DNA from: an uncultured Prevotella sp.
GTDB taxonomy: Bacteria; Bacteroidota; Bacteroidia; Bacteroidales; Bacteroidaceae
Reading direction: 5' to 3'
Assembly: GCA_905233425.1 (NCBI GenBank)
Contig: CAJOEC010000028.1
Location: 1 to 47,828, forward strand
DNA: 47,828 bases
Made by a program: the position numbers and the translations under genes. The notes under the pieces were generated by a model that saw only the letters and a program-made list of their open reading frames with translations, was not told the DNA's origin and made no database searches. Shown piece after piece: positions 9,202 through 17,201 of this stretch. The first letter of the stretch is position 1, and each line of letters opens with the position of its first letter.

Positions 9202-10881
9202 ATGAGAAGACTTTTACTTGGTTTATCATTCATCATTTGTTTTCTATCATTTAGTGCTGGCGTCTCTGCCCAGCCAGGCTGGACGAAGAAGGCTGCAAAA
9301 TCGGTGTTCACCCTGAAAACCTTCGATGCCGACGGTACGTTGCTTGGCAGTTCGTGCGGTTTCTATGTCGGCGACAATGGCGAGGCCGTCAGTTGTTTCT
9401 CGCCTTTCAAGGGTGCCGCCCGCGCCGTGGTCATCGACGTCAGCGGCAAGGAGAGTGCCGTGACATTTATGCTTGGAGCCAACGACACCTACGACGTGGC
9501 GCGATTCCTCGTCGATGCCTCTAAGCCTCAGCCCTTGACCATTGCCCCGGGCATGGCTCCCGCATATACTGGCGTGTGGCTGCTGCCCTGGCGTGAGACC
9601 AAGAATGTGCCGGAGGGAGTAATCAGGAAGACAGAGACGTTCAACGAGGAGTATGGCTACTATACCGTGGCTATCGACATGCCCGAGGGCACGGCCGGCG
9701 CTCCCCTGATGGACGACGAGGGTCTCGTCATTGGCATTATGCAACAGCCCTACAATGCCGGCGACAGCGTGAACTATGCCGTGAGCGCCCGTTTCGCCGA
9801 CAGTCTGCGCATCACCGGCCTCAGCATCAACGACCCCGCGCTGCGCTCCACGGCCATCAAGAAAGCCCTCCCCGACGACATCTCACAGGCGCTGCTGACG
9901 CTCTACGTTGCCAGTGCACAGATGGACTCGGCAGCCTATGCCACGCTCATCGACGATTTCATCACGAAGTTCCCAAAGAGCCAGGAGGGGTATGTCTACC
10001 GTGCACAGCTTGCCGCCAACGGCGACCACTATGACCTGGCCGACCGCGACATCGAAACGGCATTGCGCGTGGCCGACAGTCCCGACGAGGTGCACTACAG
10101 TCTCTCACAGATGATCTACCAGAAAGTGCTGTTCCGTCCGCAGCCTCCCTACGAGCCATGGACGCTGGAGCGTGCTTTGGCCGAGGCCGAGGCGGCCAAC
10201 GCTGCCAACCCACAGCCCACTTACCGCCACCAGCAGGCCATGGTGATGTTCGCCCAGAAACGCTACGACGATGCCTACGCCGTCTACGAGGAGCTGTTCA
10301 CCACGCCCATGCGCTCGGCCGACCTGTTCTACGAGGCGTCGCGATGCAAGTTCATGGCCGGCGACACCATAGCCCAGATAGCCCTCCTCGACAGCTGCAT
10401 GTCGCTGTTCTCACGCCCCTACCTGAAAGAAGCCGCCCCATTCCTACTCGCATCGGCACAGGCACGAATGAACGCCAACCGATACCGCGAGGCCGTCGGC
10501 CAGCTGAACGACTACGAGCAGCTGATGGCCGCACAGGTGAACGACCAGTTCTACTATCTGCGTTTCCAGGCCGAGGTGGGAGGCCGACTGTTCCAGCAGG
10601 CCCTCAACGACATCACGAAGGCCATCAGCATGGATCCCCAGAGCGACCTCTACTATGCCGAGAAAGCGTCGCTGCAGGTCAGGGTTGGTCAGTACGACGA
10701 GGCCATTGAGACAGCCCGTGAATGCATCGCCGTCGCCCCCGACCACAGCGACGGCTACCTCTTCCTCGGCCTTGCCCAGTGTCTGAAAGGCATGAAGGAA
10801 GAGGGCCTGAAAAACCTTCGCAAGGCCCAGGAGCTGGGCGACCCCCAGGCTGAAGGACTGATAGAGAAATACGCCATCTGA
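9202..10881 (+). CDS. Secreted TPR protein with a degenerate trypsin-like domain
   Basis: 559 residues. A signal peptide ends near GVSAQ (residue 24). Residues about 30-200 look like an S1C/trypsin-like protease fold (SSCGFYVGDNGEAVSC...TAGAPLMDDEGLVIGI), but the usual GNSGGP serine motif reads GTAGAP and no catalytic histidine is evident, so it is probably not an active protease. Residues about 215-559 form tetratricopeptide-like helices (for example FLGLAQCLKGMKEEGLKNLR). It starts 18 bases after recN and may be co-transcribed. The role is unknown; a periplasmic scaffold is the likeliest reading. Confidence 0.8.
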   Translation: MRRLLLGLSFIICFLSFSAGVSAQPGWTKKAAKSVFTLKTFDADGTLLGSSCGFYVGDNGEAVSCFSPFKGAARAVVIDVSGKESAVTFMLGANDTYDVARFLVDASKPQPLTIAPGMAPAYTGVWLLPWRETKNVPEGVIRKTETFNEEYGYYTVAIDMPEGTAGAPLMDDEGLVIGIMQQPYNAGDSVNYAVSARFADSLRITGLSINDPALRSTAIKKALPDDISQALLTLYVASAQMDSAAYATLIDDFITKFPKSQEGYVYRAQLAANGDHYDLADRDIETALRVADSPDEVHYSLSQMIYQKVLFRPQPPYEPWTLERALAEAEAANAANPQPTYRHQQAMVMFAQKRYDDAYAVYEELFTTPMRSADLFYEASRCKFMAGDTIAQIALLDSCMSLFSRPYLKEAAPFLLASAQARMNANRYREAVGQLNDYEQLMAAQVNDQFYYLRFQAEVGGRLFQQALNDITKAISMDPQSDLYYAEKASLQVRVGQYDEAIETARECIAVAPDHSDGYLFLGLAQCLKGMKEEGLKNLRKAQELGDPQAEGLIEKYAI

Positions 10882-10944
10882 CTCCCGCCAATGACTGACA
10901 GACCGTTTCCCCGTTTGAATAGTATGGAGTCATTACAAATCATC

Positions 10945-12453
10945 ATGACAATAGAAGAAGTAAAGGCAATCATAGAAGGAGATGAGACCCGTACACTGGA
11001 ACTGAAAAAGACAACGGGTGAGTTGAAGGATGGTATGCGCTCCGCATGTGCTTTCCTTAACACAGCTGGTGGCTGGCTGTTCTTTGGTATTGCTCCAATT
11101 ACATTAAAGATTCTGGGACAGAAAGTGACAGACAATACACGCAAGGAGATAGCCAGAGAAGCAGCAAAACTGGAACCACTGATTGACCTTTCTATTGAAT
11201 ACATTGATGTGCCAGACCGACCAGGTTGCCAAGTAATCGCCATTCACATGAATGCCCCTTCTTACTGGGATGTGCCATACACGTATGACAACAAGCCTTA
11301 TATGCGGATAGAGAGTACAACTGTAGTCATGCCTCGTGATATCTTTGAAGACCGTCTGATGCGTAGCAAGTATAATCGCTACAAATGGGAAGACCAAATC
11401 TGTGAAGGCATCACAATTACAGATTTAGACGAACAGCGTATTCGTGGTGGTGTCCGTCTCGGTGTGGAACGTGGTCGAATGCCGGAATCTTCTCTCATGG
11501 ACTCTACGGAAATCCTTGTAGAGAAACTAAAACTCACGACAGCAGGCGGACTAAAGAATGCAGCGGCGGCTCTATTCCTTCGAGATACCAGTCGGTTTCC
11601 CCAATTTTTGCTCCGTATGGCTCGATTCCGCGGAAATGACAAAACTGAATTCATTGACAATCAACGTGCATACGGCAACTTTTTCACTCTGCTTGATGCT
11701 GGTATGGCATTCTTTTTCAAGCATCTTTCTCTTAGCGGAAAAATAGTGGGCTTTACAAGAGAGGAAAAACTGGAAGTTCCCGCTGAGGCTCTGCGTGAAG
11801 CCTTGACGAATGCCCTTTGTCACAGACTGTTCCATAATACAAGCAGTTCTGTGGGTATCGCTATCTATGATGACCGGGTTGAAATAGAAAATACAGGGCA
11901 TTTACCCGATGAGTTGACCGTTGAAACCATCAAGCAGTCTCATCATTCATTCCCTCAGAACCCAACCATTGCTGATGTGTTGTTTAAAACCACGTTCTTG
12001 GAGAATTGGGGCAGCGGAGTTGGTCGAATGGTCGATGCTTGTCGTGAGGCAAACCTTCCTGAACCCGAATTCAATCAGAATGCAGCATTCGTGTGGGTCA
12101 CGTTCAAGCGTACAACCATACAACCATACAACCCCTCAACCCCTCAACCCCTCAACCCCACAAGTTCACCCCTCAACCCCTCAACCCCCTCAACCCCCTC
12201 AACCTCAAAGCGCGAGATAGCAAAAGCCAAACGTATAAAAGCTTTATTGTCAGCTGTCGGAACAAATGGTTCAAATCTAAAAGCATTAATGGATTCGATG
12301 CAGAGAAAGGACAGAAAGGGATTTGTGGGCACATATATTATGCCAAACATTGAAGCTGGTTATATTGCTATGCTATACCCAGAAATCCCCAACCATCCAA
12401 TGCAGTCATACTATCTGACCAACAAAGGCAGAGAACTTTTGGAACAACTCTGA
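10945..12453 (+). CDS. AlbA_2 (Schlafen-type) and RecG-like ATPase-domain protein
   Basis: 502 residues from ATG 10945, chosen because family members start at MTIEEVKAII; ATGs at 10891 and 10924 are alternatives. Residues 1-130 form the AlbA_2 nucleic-acid-binding domain (TRTLELKKTTGELKDG...GGWLFFGI). Residues about 270-375 form the HATPase_c_4 domain (EALTNALCH...IENTGHLPDEL...WGSGVGRM). A linker at about 389-421 is made of repeated Asn/Pro/Ser/Thr residues encoded by a CAACCCCT-like tract, and a winged-helix-like tail follows. Such proteins are putative transcriptional regulators. The linker looks like a repeat that entered the gene in frame. Confidence 0.82.
   Translation: MTIEEVKAIIEGDETRTLELKKTTGELKDGMRSACAFLNTAGGWLFFGIAPITLKILGQKVTDNTRKEIAREAAKLEPLIDLSIEYIDVPDRPGCQVIAIHMNAPSYWDVPYTYDNKPYMRIESTTVVMPRDIFEDRLMRSKYNRYKWEDQICEGITITDLDEQRIRGGVRLGVERGRMPESSLMDSTEILVEKLKLTTAGGLKNAAAALFLRDTSRFPQFLLRMARFRGNDKTEFIDNQRAYGNFFTLLDAGMAFFFKHLSLSGKIVGFTREEKLEVPAEALREALTNALCHRLFHNTSSSVGIAIYDDRVEIENTGHLPDELTVETIKQSHHSFPQNPTIADVLFKTTFLENWGSGVGRMVDACREANLPEPEFNQNAAFVWVTFKRTTIQPYNPSTPQPLNPTSSPLNPSTPSTPSTSKREIAKAKRIKALLSAVGTNGSNLKALMDSMQRKDRKGFVGTYIMPNIEAGYIAMLYPEIPNHPMQSYYLTNKGRELLEQL
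12111..12208. repeat. CAACCCCT tandem tract inside the AlbA_2/ATPase gene
   Basis: About 98 bases of imperfect period-8 repeats (ACAACCAT, then CAACCCCT and CAACCCCC units), interrupted once by CACAAGTTCACC. It is open in the coding frame and gives a Pro/Asn/Ser/Thr linker. Composition is close to the C-rich repeat in radA (32133-32312). Confidence 0.8.
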
Positions 12454-12461
12454 TTTCAAGG

Positions 12462-12501
12462 CTTGTAGGGGAGGGGTTAGGGGTGGGGTCAGTATATAAT
12501 T
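12462..12501. repeat. Right copy of the 40-bp inverted pair
   Basis: Reverse complement of bases 14-53 without a visible mismatch. It lies 9 bases after the stop of the AlbA_2/ATPase gene. Downstream to 12976 there is no gene on either strand; the stretch holds the AT-rich inverted repeat (12609-12755) and the compound palindrome (12809-12904). Confidence 0.75.
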
Positions 12502-12608
12502 TGCTGACAAGAAGTCACCTATAACAGTAGGATTCCCACGGTACTATGTCAATACATGAAAGAAAGCCGTTTTGACTACCAGAGAAAAAACGTTTTGTCT
12601 CCAGATTA

Positions 12609-12755
12609 AACGCATTATAACGAAAAATTCCCTTTTTATGGAAATGAATGTGAATAATATGAATAATTTATTCCACGAATATTTATAATTATTATTCAAA
12701 TTCGTGGACAAAATTAATTTATTCAAATTCGTTTCCAAAATATTTATAATGCGTT
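12609..12755. repeat. AT-rich inverted repeat with CGCATTATAA ends
   Basis: The left end CGCATTATAA (near 12609) mirrors TTATAATGCG (near 12746-12755). Inner parts also pair: TTCCACGAAT with ATTCGTGGA, and ATGGAAATGAATG with the stretch around ATTCGTTTCC. The centre is ATTTATAATTATT. A TATAATGCGTTTGG end of the same kind stands alone near base 100. It looks like a small non-coding mobile element. Confidence 0.55.
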
Positions 12756-12808
12756 TGGCCTGTATGCTGGGGAGGGCTTTTGATGGGCTTGGGGGTGTCT
12801 CCTCAACC

Positions 12809-12904
12809 CCTCCGAGACCCCCAAAAGTTCGCACGGCGCGAACTCCGAGTTCGCCCGGCGCGAACTGGAAGTCCGCGCCGGGCGAACTTTTTGGCCTCCC
12901 GGAG
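12809..12904. repeat. Compound palindrome cluster, copy 1
   Basis: Three tandem palindromes of about 19 bases of the type AGTTCGCCCGGCGCGAACT, separated by 3-5 bases. They sit between outer arms that also pair (CTCCGAG...CCAAAAGT and ACTTTTTGG...CGGAG). The same architecture and core recur at 31398-31514. It lies just past the 3' end of the CHC2 remnant. Confidence 0.8.
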
Positions 12905-12976
12905 ACGATTCTGACAGATGTCGGACCCGAATGGCTGTCAAGCCGTCAAGCGGTGTTTGCTTTTTCTTTTTGTCTG

Positions 12977-13450
12977 TCAGAGGTTCTGAGCGCGTTGCCT
13001 GACGAAATATTCGCTGAAGTCCATGCCCAACACACGCATCGCCAGGTCTATCGTTCCTCCCTTTGCCCCGCAGACGAAGCAGCAGAACGTGTTCCTGCGC
13101 GTGCTGAACGACAGCGAGGCATGATGGTCGTCGTGGAATGGGCACAGACATTTATGTCGCGAAACTTGGAGTCCAAGCCGTTCCGCGACCCCCTCGATGG
13201 GAAGGTCGCGAAGTTTCTTCAACTCTTCTTCATCGTGAGACCTGAAGTCCCTGCAAATAGCCTCTGCCAGCAGCCCAAGTTGGCCTTTGTTACCCGAGAA
13301 TTCAACACAAAGATGGCTGATAAGGCCACATGGCTCCATCCAAACCCCCGATGGGTACATAAATTCACAACCACAACAATGTGCTCCAAGTGGGGCAAAA
13401 ACCATCGGAGCAAGCCCCTCATGCATCGATTTGGTGGTCTGCGACAGCAA
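12977..13450 (-). pseudogene. CHC2 zinc-finger (primase-type) protein, remnant
   Basis: The minus-strand frame of 157 codons contains a clear CHC2 zinc finger: LPIEGVAERLGL, then CLCPFHDDHHASLSF, then CCFVCGAKGGTIDLAM, with the C-x2-H...C-x2-C ligands present. Such domains open DnaG-type primases and the replication proteins of Bacteroidales mobile elements. The recognisable part spans about residues 87-150. The 80 residues before it look unrelated, and the frame stops soon after DFSEYF, before any Toprim part. It is either a short stand-alone CHC2 protein with a mis-set start or a truncated remnant; I favour a remnant because repeats flank the 3' side. Confidence 0.6.
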
Positions 13451-13592
13451 GAGCTATCAATGAAGAAGGACATAAACTTAAAATGTGAAGAAATAAAACA
13501 ACGGTTTTAGATGACCCTGACAAAAGCATAATAAAGATATACATTTTCCGTTATTGTCAATAGGCAAGAAAACCAATAAAGAATATGCTACG

Positions 13593-14525
13593 ATGAAAAA
13601 ATATCTGTTTGTTTTTCTCCTATCGTTGTCATCTTCCCTATTTGGTCAGGACATAAGTGTGGAAACACAGAAGTATTATGTTTTGGCGAATGAATGGGAG
13701 ACAGATTCGGTATGCAATCTGGTATATACGGTAAAAAATGATTCTTCAGCCCCACAAGTGGTGTTGTTGACTGAGGATGACGTGAATAGCATGCCATTGA
13801 AATCGTTGATTAAACGGAAACTCATGCGGAGATATGGAGATTTCAGCATTGCCTTTTTCCTATGGGATCCTAATGTTGAAAATCTCTCAGCTCATGTCCT
13901 TGTGCCTGAATACTTCATAAAAATACTGTCTCCCGACGAATCGCTCAACATCACCCTGACTCTTCAGAATGAGGATGACCGTATGGTGGACTCTCTTTTC
14001 CGAAGCCATGTTCTCATTTCCAACTTGGAGGATATAGAAGGTAACGAATTGTTCCATGGATTCAAGAGTTATATGAACATTCATCATTTGTTGTATCCTT
14101 ATTCATCCATCACGCTATCATGGAACCAAATTGTCCGTTGGTTGGATAAGCAGAACCCACAATCATGGTCAACTTATGAATTGGTTGGATGTCAGGTCCA
14201 AATAAAAGTTAACCCCAATCATGTACAAACAATGAATGACGGCCATGGGCCTTCGTATGTGTTATCAACACCCAAAGGGCATTTTGTGATAGCAGATGCG
14301 GCTACTACAGAATTCGACTTTAACGAGTATGAAATCATAAAAACCGACACAATAAATGGCATATATAATACCTATGGTGTCCACAAAGAAAAGTTTTATA
14401 GAAAAGATAACAGACCGATAGGTAATAAAAAAAGTAGGTGTCGTATCTATTATGCTGATGTCATGGCTAAAGACACCTGCGAGTTTAATCGCATTATGGA
14501 TAATGTTATTGTTGCCCCTCTTTAG
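13593..14525 (+). CDS. Hypothetical exported protein
   Basis: 310 residues from ATG 13593, which opens a standard signal peptide (MKKYLFVFLLSLSSSLFGQ); the frame is open from 13554. I do not recognise the family. The mature part is rich in acidic and aromatic residues, shows no repeat or metal motif, and contains a possible beta-sandwich segment (VCNLVYTVKNDSS). Base composition is visibly richer in A+T than in recN, secA or manC, which suggests recent acquisition. It stands alone between the CHC2 remnant and tRNA-Leu. Confidence 0.7.
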   Translation: MKKYLFVFLLSLSSSLFGQDISVETQKYYVLANEWETDSVCNLVYTVKNDSSAPQVVLLTEDDVNSMPLKSLIKRKLMRRYGDFSIAFFLWDPNVENLSAHVLVPEYFIKILSPDESLNITLTLQNEDDRMVDSLFRSHVLISNLEDIEGNELFHGFKSYMNIHHLLYPYSSITLSWNQIVRWLDKQNPQSWSTYELVGCQVQIKVNPNHVQTMNDGHGPSYVLSTPKGHFVIADAATTEFDFNEYEIIKTDTINGIYNTYGVHKEKFYRKDNRPIGNKKSRCRIYYADVMAKDTCEFNRIMDNVIVAPL

Positions 14526-14685
14526 TCTCTTCCACCAGTGGATCATGAGAACCGTCCCCATAATCCGGAAGTAGTTAATTGACATTGCATTTTTGGAAAA
14601 TCTCTGCTTGATGATTCATAAATGGACATAACTTTACAAGACTTGTGGAGCAAATGTGGAGCAAATCAATACCCTATACAAAAGC

Positions 14686-14728
14686 AAAAATCTCGCAAGT
14701 TGCTTGCTGTCAGCTTCTTGCGAGATTT
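14686..14728 (-). terminator. Terminator of tRNA-Leu(CAA)
   Basis: Arms AAATCTCGCAAG (14688-14699) and CTTGCGAGATTT (14717-14728) form a perfect 12-bp stem, followed on the minus strand by a T-run. It may also stop transcription arriving from 13593-14525. The 220 bases before the tRNA hold no gene, only a GTGGAGCAAAT direct repeat at about 14645-14666. Confidence 0.8.
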
Positions 14729-14745
14729 CAAATGATTTTAAAAAG

Positions 14746-14827
14746 TACCCAGAGCCGGGGTCGAACCGGCACGGGTTGCCCCACTGGTGTTTGAGACCAG
14801 CGCGTCTACCGATTCCGCCATCTGGGC
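14746..14827 (-). tRNA. tRNA-Leu(CAA)
   Basis: On the minus strand acceptor arms GCCCAGA and TCTGGGT with discriminator A, D-arm with GGTAGACGC, anticodon stem CTGGT/ACCAG, loop CTCAAAC giving anticodon CAA, a variable arm and the T-arm GCCGGTTCGACCCCGGC. CCA is not encoded. Confidence 0.94.
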
Positions 14828-14840
14828 TCGAAAGCGGGTG

Positions 14841-14929
14841 CAAAGGTACAAATAAAATTTTAATTACACAAACTTTCTGCTAAAAATATGAAAAAATATT
14901 TGCCGTGTCGAAAGTTTTGTCTAATTTTG
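14841..14929. promoter_or_regulatory. Divergent promoters for tRNA-Leu and manC
   Basis: Minus strand: TACCTTTG at 14841-14848 with TTTG at 14869-14872 (20-base spacer), for the tRNA. Plus strand: TTTG at 14899-14902, 19 bases, TAATTTTG at 14922-14929, for manC. Confidence 0.75.
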
Positions 14930-14958
14930 AGCCGAAAAACTAACCTGAAATCTGATAA

Positions 14959-16050
14959 ATGGAAAAAAAGAAGAACAACTATTGCATTATTCTTGCGGGC
15001 GGACGCGGCAAACGCCTTTGGCCATCCAGCCGCAGAGAATGTCCCAAACAGTTTGTTGATTTTTTCGGCACAGGCCAGACACAGCTGCAGTCCACTTTCG
15101 AGCGTGTCAGCAGCATCATCGAAAAGGATAATATATTCATCTGCACTAACAAGGACTATGAGCAGCGCGTCAAGGAGCAGCTGCCCATGGTGCGTGAGGA
15201 CCGCATACTGGCAGAGCCGGTGAGGCGCAACACCGCCCCCTCGGTGGCATGGGCCGGCGTGCGAATCCATCGTGAGTGCGACGATGCCCGTGTGCTGATA
15301 GTGCCCTCCGACCAGTTCATCACACGTGAGGAGGCTTTTCGGAGTGACGTGCTAAGGGGTCTGGATTTCGTTGCCGAGACCGACATCATACTCACCATGG
15401 GCATCCGCCCTTCGCGCCCTGAGCCGGGCTACGGCTACATTCAGATAGGCGAGCCTTCGCTTTTCGAGGGGATATACCGTGTGCAGTCGTTCACGGAGAA
15501 GCCCGAGCGCGACTTTGCCACAATGTTCATGGAGAGCGGCGAGTTCTTGTGGAACACAGGCATGTTCCTGGCGAACATCAATTTCCTGCATGGGTTCTTC
15601 CATGAGGTGATAAAAGACATGCCCTACCGCCTGTCGTCGCTGCTGACGGTGAAGTCGAAGGAGGAGGAACTGCAGTTCGTCAACCTGCACTATCCTTCCT
15701 ACCCCAACCTGTCGATGGACAAGGCTGCCTTGGAAATGTCGGAGAATGTCTGCGTGATGACCTGCAGCTTCGGATGGGCCGACCTGGGCACGTGGCACAG
15801 CATCTATGAGTTCATGCAGAAGGGCGATGAAGACAATGTCGTCATCGACTCGGAGGTTATCATGGAGGAGTGTCATGGCAACATCGTGAAGCTGCCAAAG
15901 GGACATGTGGGTGTGATAAACGGTCTTGACGGCTATATCGTGGCCGAGCAGGGCGACGTGCTGCTGATATGCAAGAAGAGCGACTCGTCGTCGCTCATCC
16001 GCAAGTATGTCTCAGAGGTGCGAATACGCTATGGTGAGAAATTCGTGTGA
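14959..16050 (+). CDS. manC: Mannose-1-phosphate guanylyltransferase
   Basis: 363 residues; makes GDP-mannose from mannose-1-phosphate and GTP for surface polysaccharides or glycoproteins. The nucleotidyltransferase signature LAGGRGKRLWPSSRRECPKQF begins near residue 12, with PSDQF, the FTEKP motif and FLWNTGMFLA following. There is no C-terminal phosphomannose isomerase (cupin) part, so this is the short, single-function form. ATG 14959 fits the promoter and the family. A GT4 glycosyltransferase starts 6 bases after the stop and is likely co-transcribed, linking the pair to mannose-containing glycans. Confidence 0.93.
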   Translation: MEKKKNNYCIILAGGRGKRLWPSSRRECPKQFVDFFGTGQTQLQSTFERVSSIIEKDNIFICTNKDYEQRVKEQLPMVREDRILAEPVRRNTAPSVAWAGVRIHRECDDARVLIVPSDQFITREEAFRSDVLRGLDFVAETDIILTMGIRPSRPEPGYGYIQIGEPSLFEGIYRVQSFTEKPERDFATMFMESGEFLWNTGMFLANINFLHGFFHEVIKDMPYRLSSLLTVKSKEEELQFVNLHYPSYPNLSMDKAALEMSENVCVMTCSFGWADLGTWHSIYEFMQKGDEDNVVIDSEVIMEECHGNIVKLPKGHVGVINGLDGYIVAEQGDVLLICKKSDSSSLIRKYVSEVRIRYGEKFV

Positions 16051-16056
16051 ACAACG

Positions 16057-17184
16057 ATGAAGATACTGATAGACATGTCTTTCGTCAGACCATACGAGCT
16101 GACAATGAGCATACCTATATATGGCCTGCGACTCCTGCAGGCCATTCCAGAATCGAGGGTCAAAGACGTTCATCTGTTGATAGACGGCAACTTGGAACAC
16201 TTTTTCCATGAGCACTTCCCACAGTTCGGCACGACATCGGTTTCTGTAAAAGGTATCTTCAGGAAAGCGAACTGGCGAGTCAAAGACATGCTTTTCGACA
16301 TCGTACACAGATGGAAAATCTTCACGACTGGTTTTGACATTGTGCTGACATTGAACGAATTGACGTCGTACGCAACATTCAGGACCAGAAAGAAGAAGGT
16401 TTCCGTGATACACGACCTGAAAGACCTCTCCATAAAAAGCGGCAAGAAGCAAGTCCAAAGCCGACAGTTCTACCAGCGTCTCATCGACAGGGCAGATATC
16501 GTAGTGGCCATATCAGAGTACACACGGCAAAACATTCTCAACAATTACGACGTGGATGCCGGGAAAATACGGGTGATACACAACAGCATAAAGATGACGG
16601 CGGCGTCCAAATGTCCGGAAGGCTTTTCAGCCGACGCTCCATATATACTATATGTGAACACGCTGCTTGAGTACAAGAACCCGCTCACACTTCTTAAGGC
16701 GTTCAAATCTGTAATGGACAAGGTGGAAGAGCGTCTCGTGTTGGTTGGCAGGGACACGGAATACTGGCACGATGTCCTGCGTCCATACATCAAGCAAAAC
16801 GGGCTGGAGAACCGGGTGACAAGGATGCAGAACCTGACAGACGAGGAAATAAAGTATCTTTATGAACACGCATCACTCTTCGTAAGCAGCAGCCGGCATG
16901 AGGGTTTTGGCTATACGCCTCTCGAGGCAGCGATATGCTGCTGCCCTGTGATATGCACAAAATGTGAGGCTTTGCCTGAAACGACAATGATGCTTCTGAA
17001 TTACTACGAGCCGGCAGAAGACGATAGCGAGCTGGCCAACCGTATAGTCGAAGTCCTTGCCACACCCCGTAACATGACTGAGTTGAAGTCCATTTCCAAT
17101 AGGTTCATCCAGGAATACTCGCCCGAGAGACAGGTAAGCCAGTTCTTCGAGCTTATGGACAACTTAGGGACTGAGACCAAATAA
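16057..17184 (+). CDS. GT4-family glycosyltransferase
   Basis: 375 residues with the GT-B fold. An N-terminal acceptor half (MKILIDMSFVRPYELTMS) leads to a GT4 donor half: ILYVNTLLEYKNPLTLLKAF, LVLVGRD, and the E-x7-E signature within RHEGFGYTPLEAAICCCPVI. It probably uses GDP-mannose or another sugar nucleotide, given manC 6 bases upstream. Exact donor and acceptor cannot be told from sequence. It is the last gene before a 546-base repeat-filled gap. Confidence 0.85.
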   Translation: MKILIDMSFVRPYELTMSIPIYGLRLLQAIPESRVKDVHLLIDGNLEHFFHEHFPQFGTTSVSVKGIFRKANWRVKDMLFDIVHRWKIFTTGFDIVLTLNELTSYATFRTRKKKVSVIHDLKDLSIKSGKKQVQSRQFYQRLIDRADIVVAISEYTRQNILNNYDVDAGKIRVIHNSIKMTAASKCPEGFSADAPYILYVNTLLEYKNPLTLLKAFKSVMDKVEERLVLVGRDTEYWHDVLRPYIKQNGLENRVTRMQNLTDEEIKYLYEHASLFVSSSRHEGFGYTPLEAAICCCPVICTKCEALPETTMMLLNYYEPAEDDSELANRIVEVLATPRNMTELKSISNRFIQEYSPERQVSQFFELMDNLGTETK

Positions 17185-17201
17185 AGTTTACAAATAATGT
17201 C

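Noticed and set aside
12704..13510. 268-codon plus-strand frame across the repeats and the CHC2 remnant
   Set aside because: It reads through the palindromes and is antisense to a convincing zinc-finger sequence; no motif of its own.
14630..14827. Integration site at tRNA-Leu for an island 12.5-14.7 kb
   Set aside because: No integrase and no second copy of the tRNA 3' end was found in the window; the GTGGAGCAAAT doublet alone is too weak.
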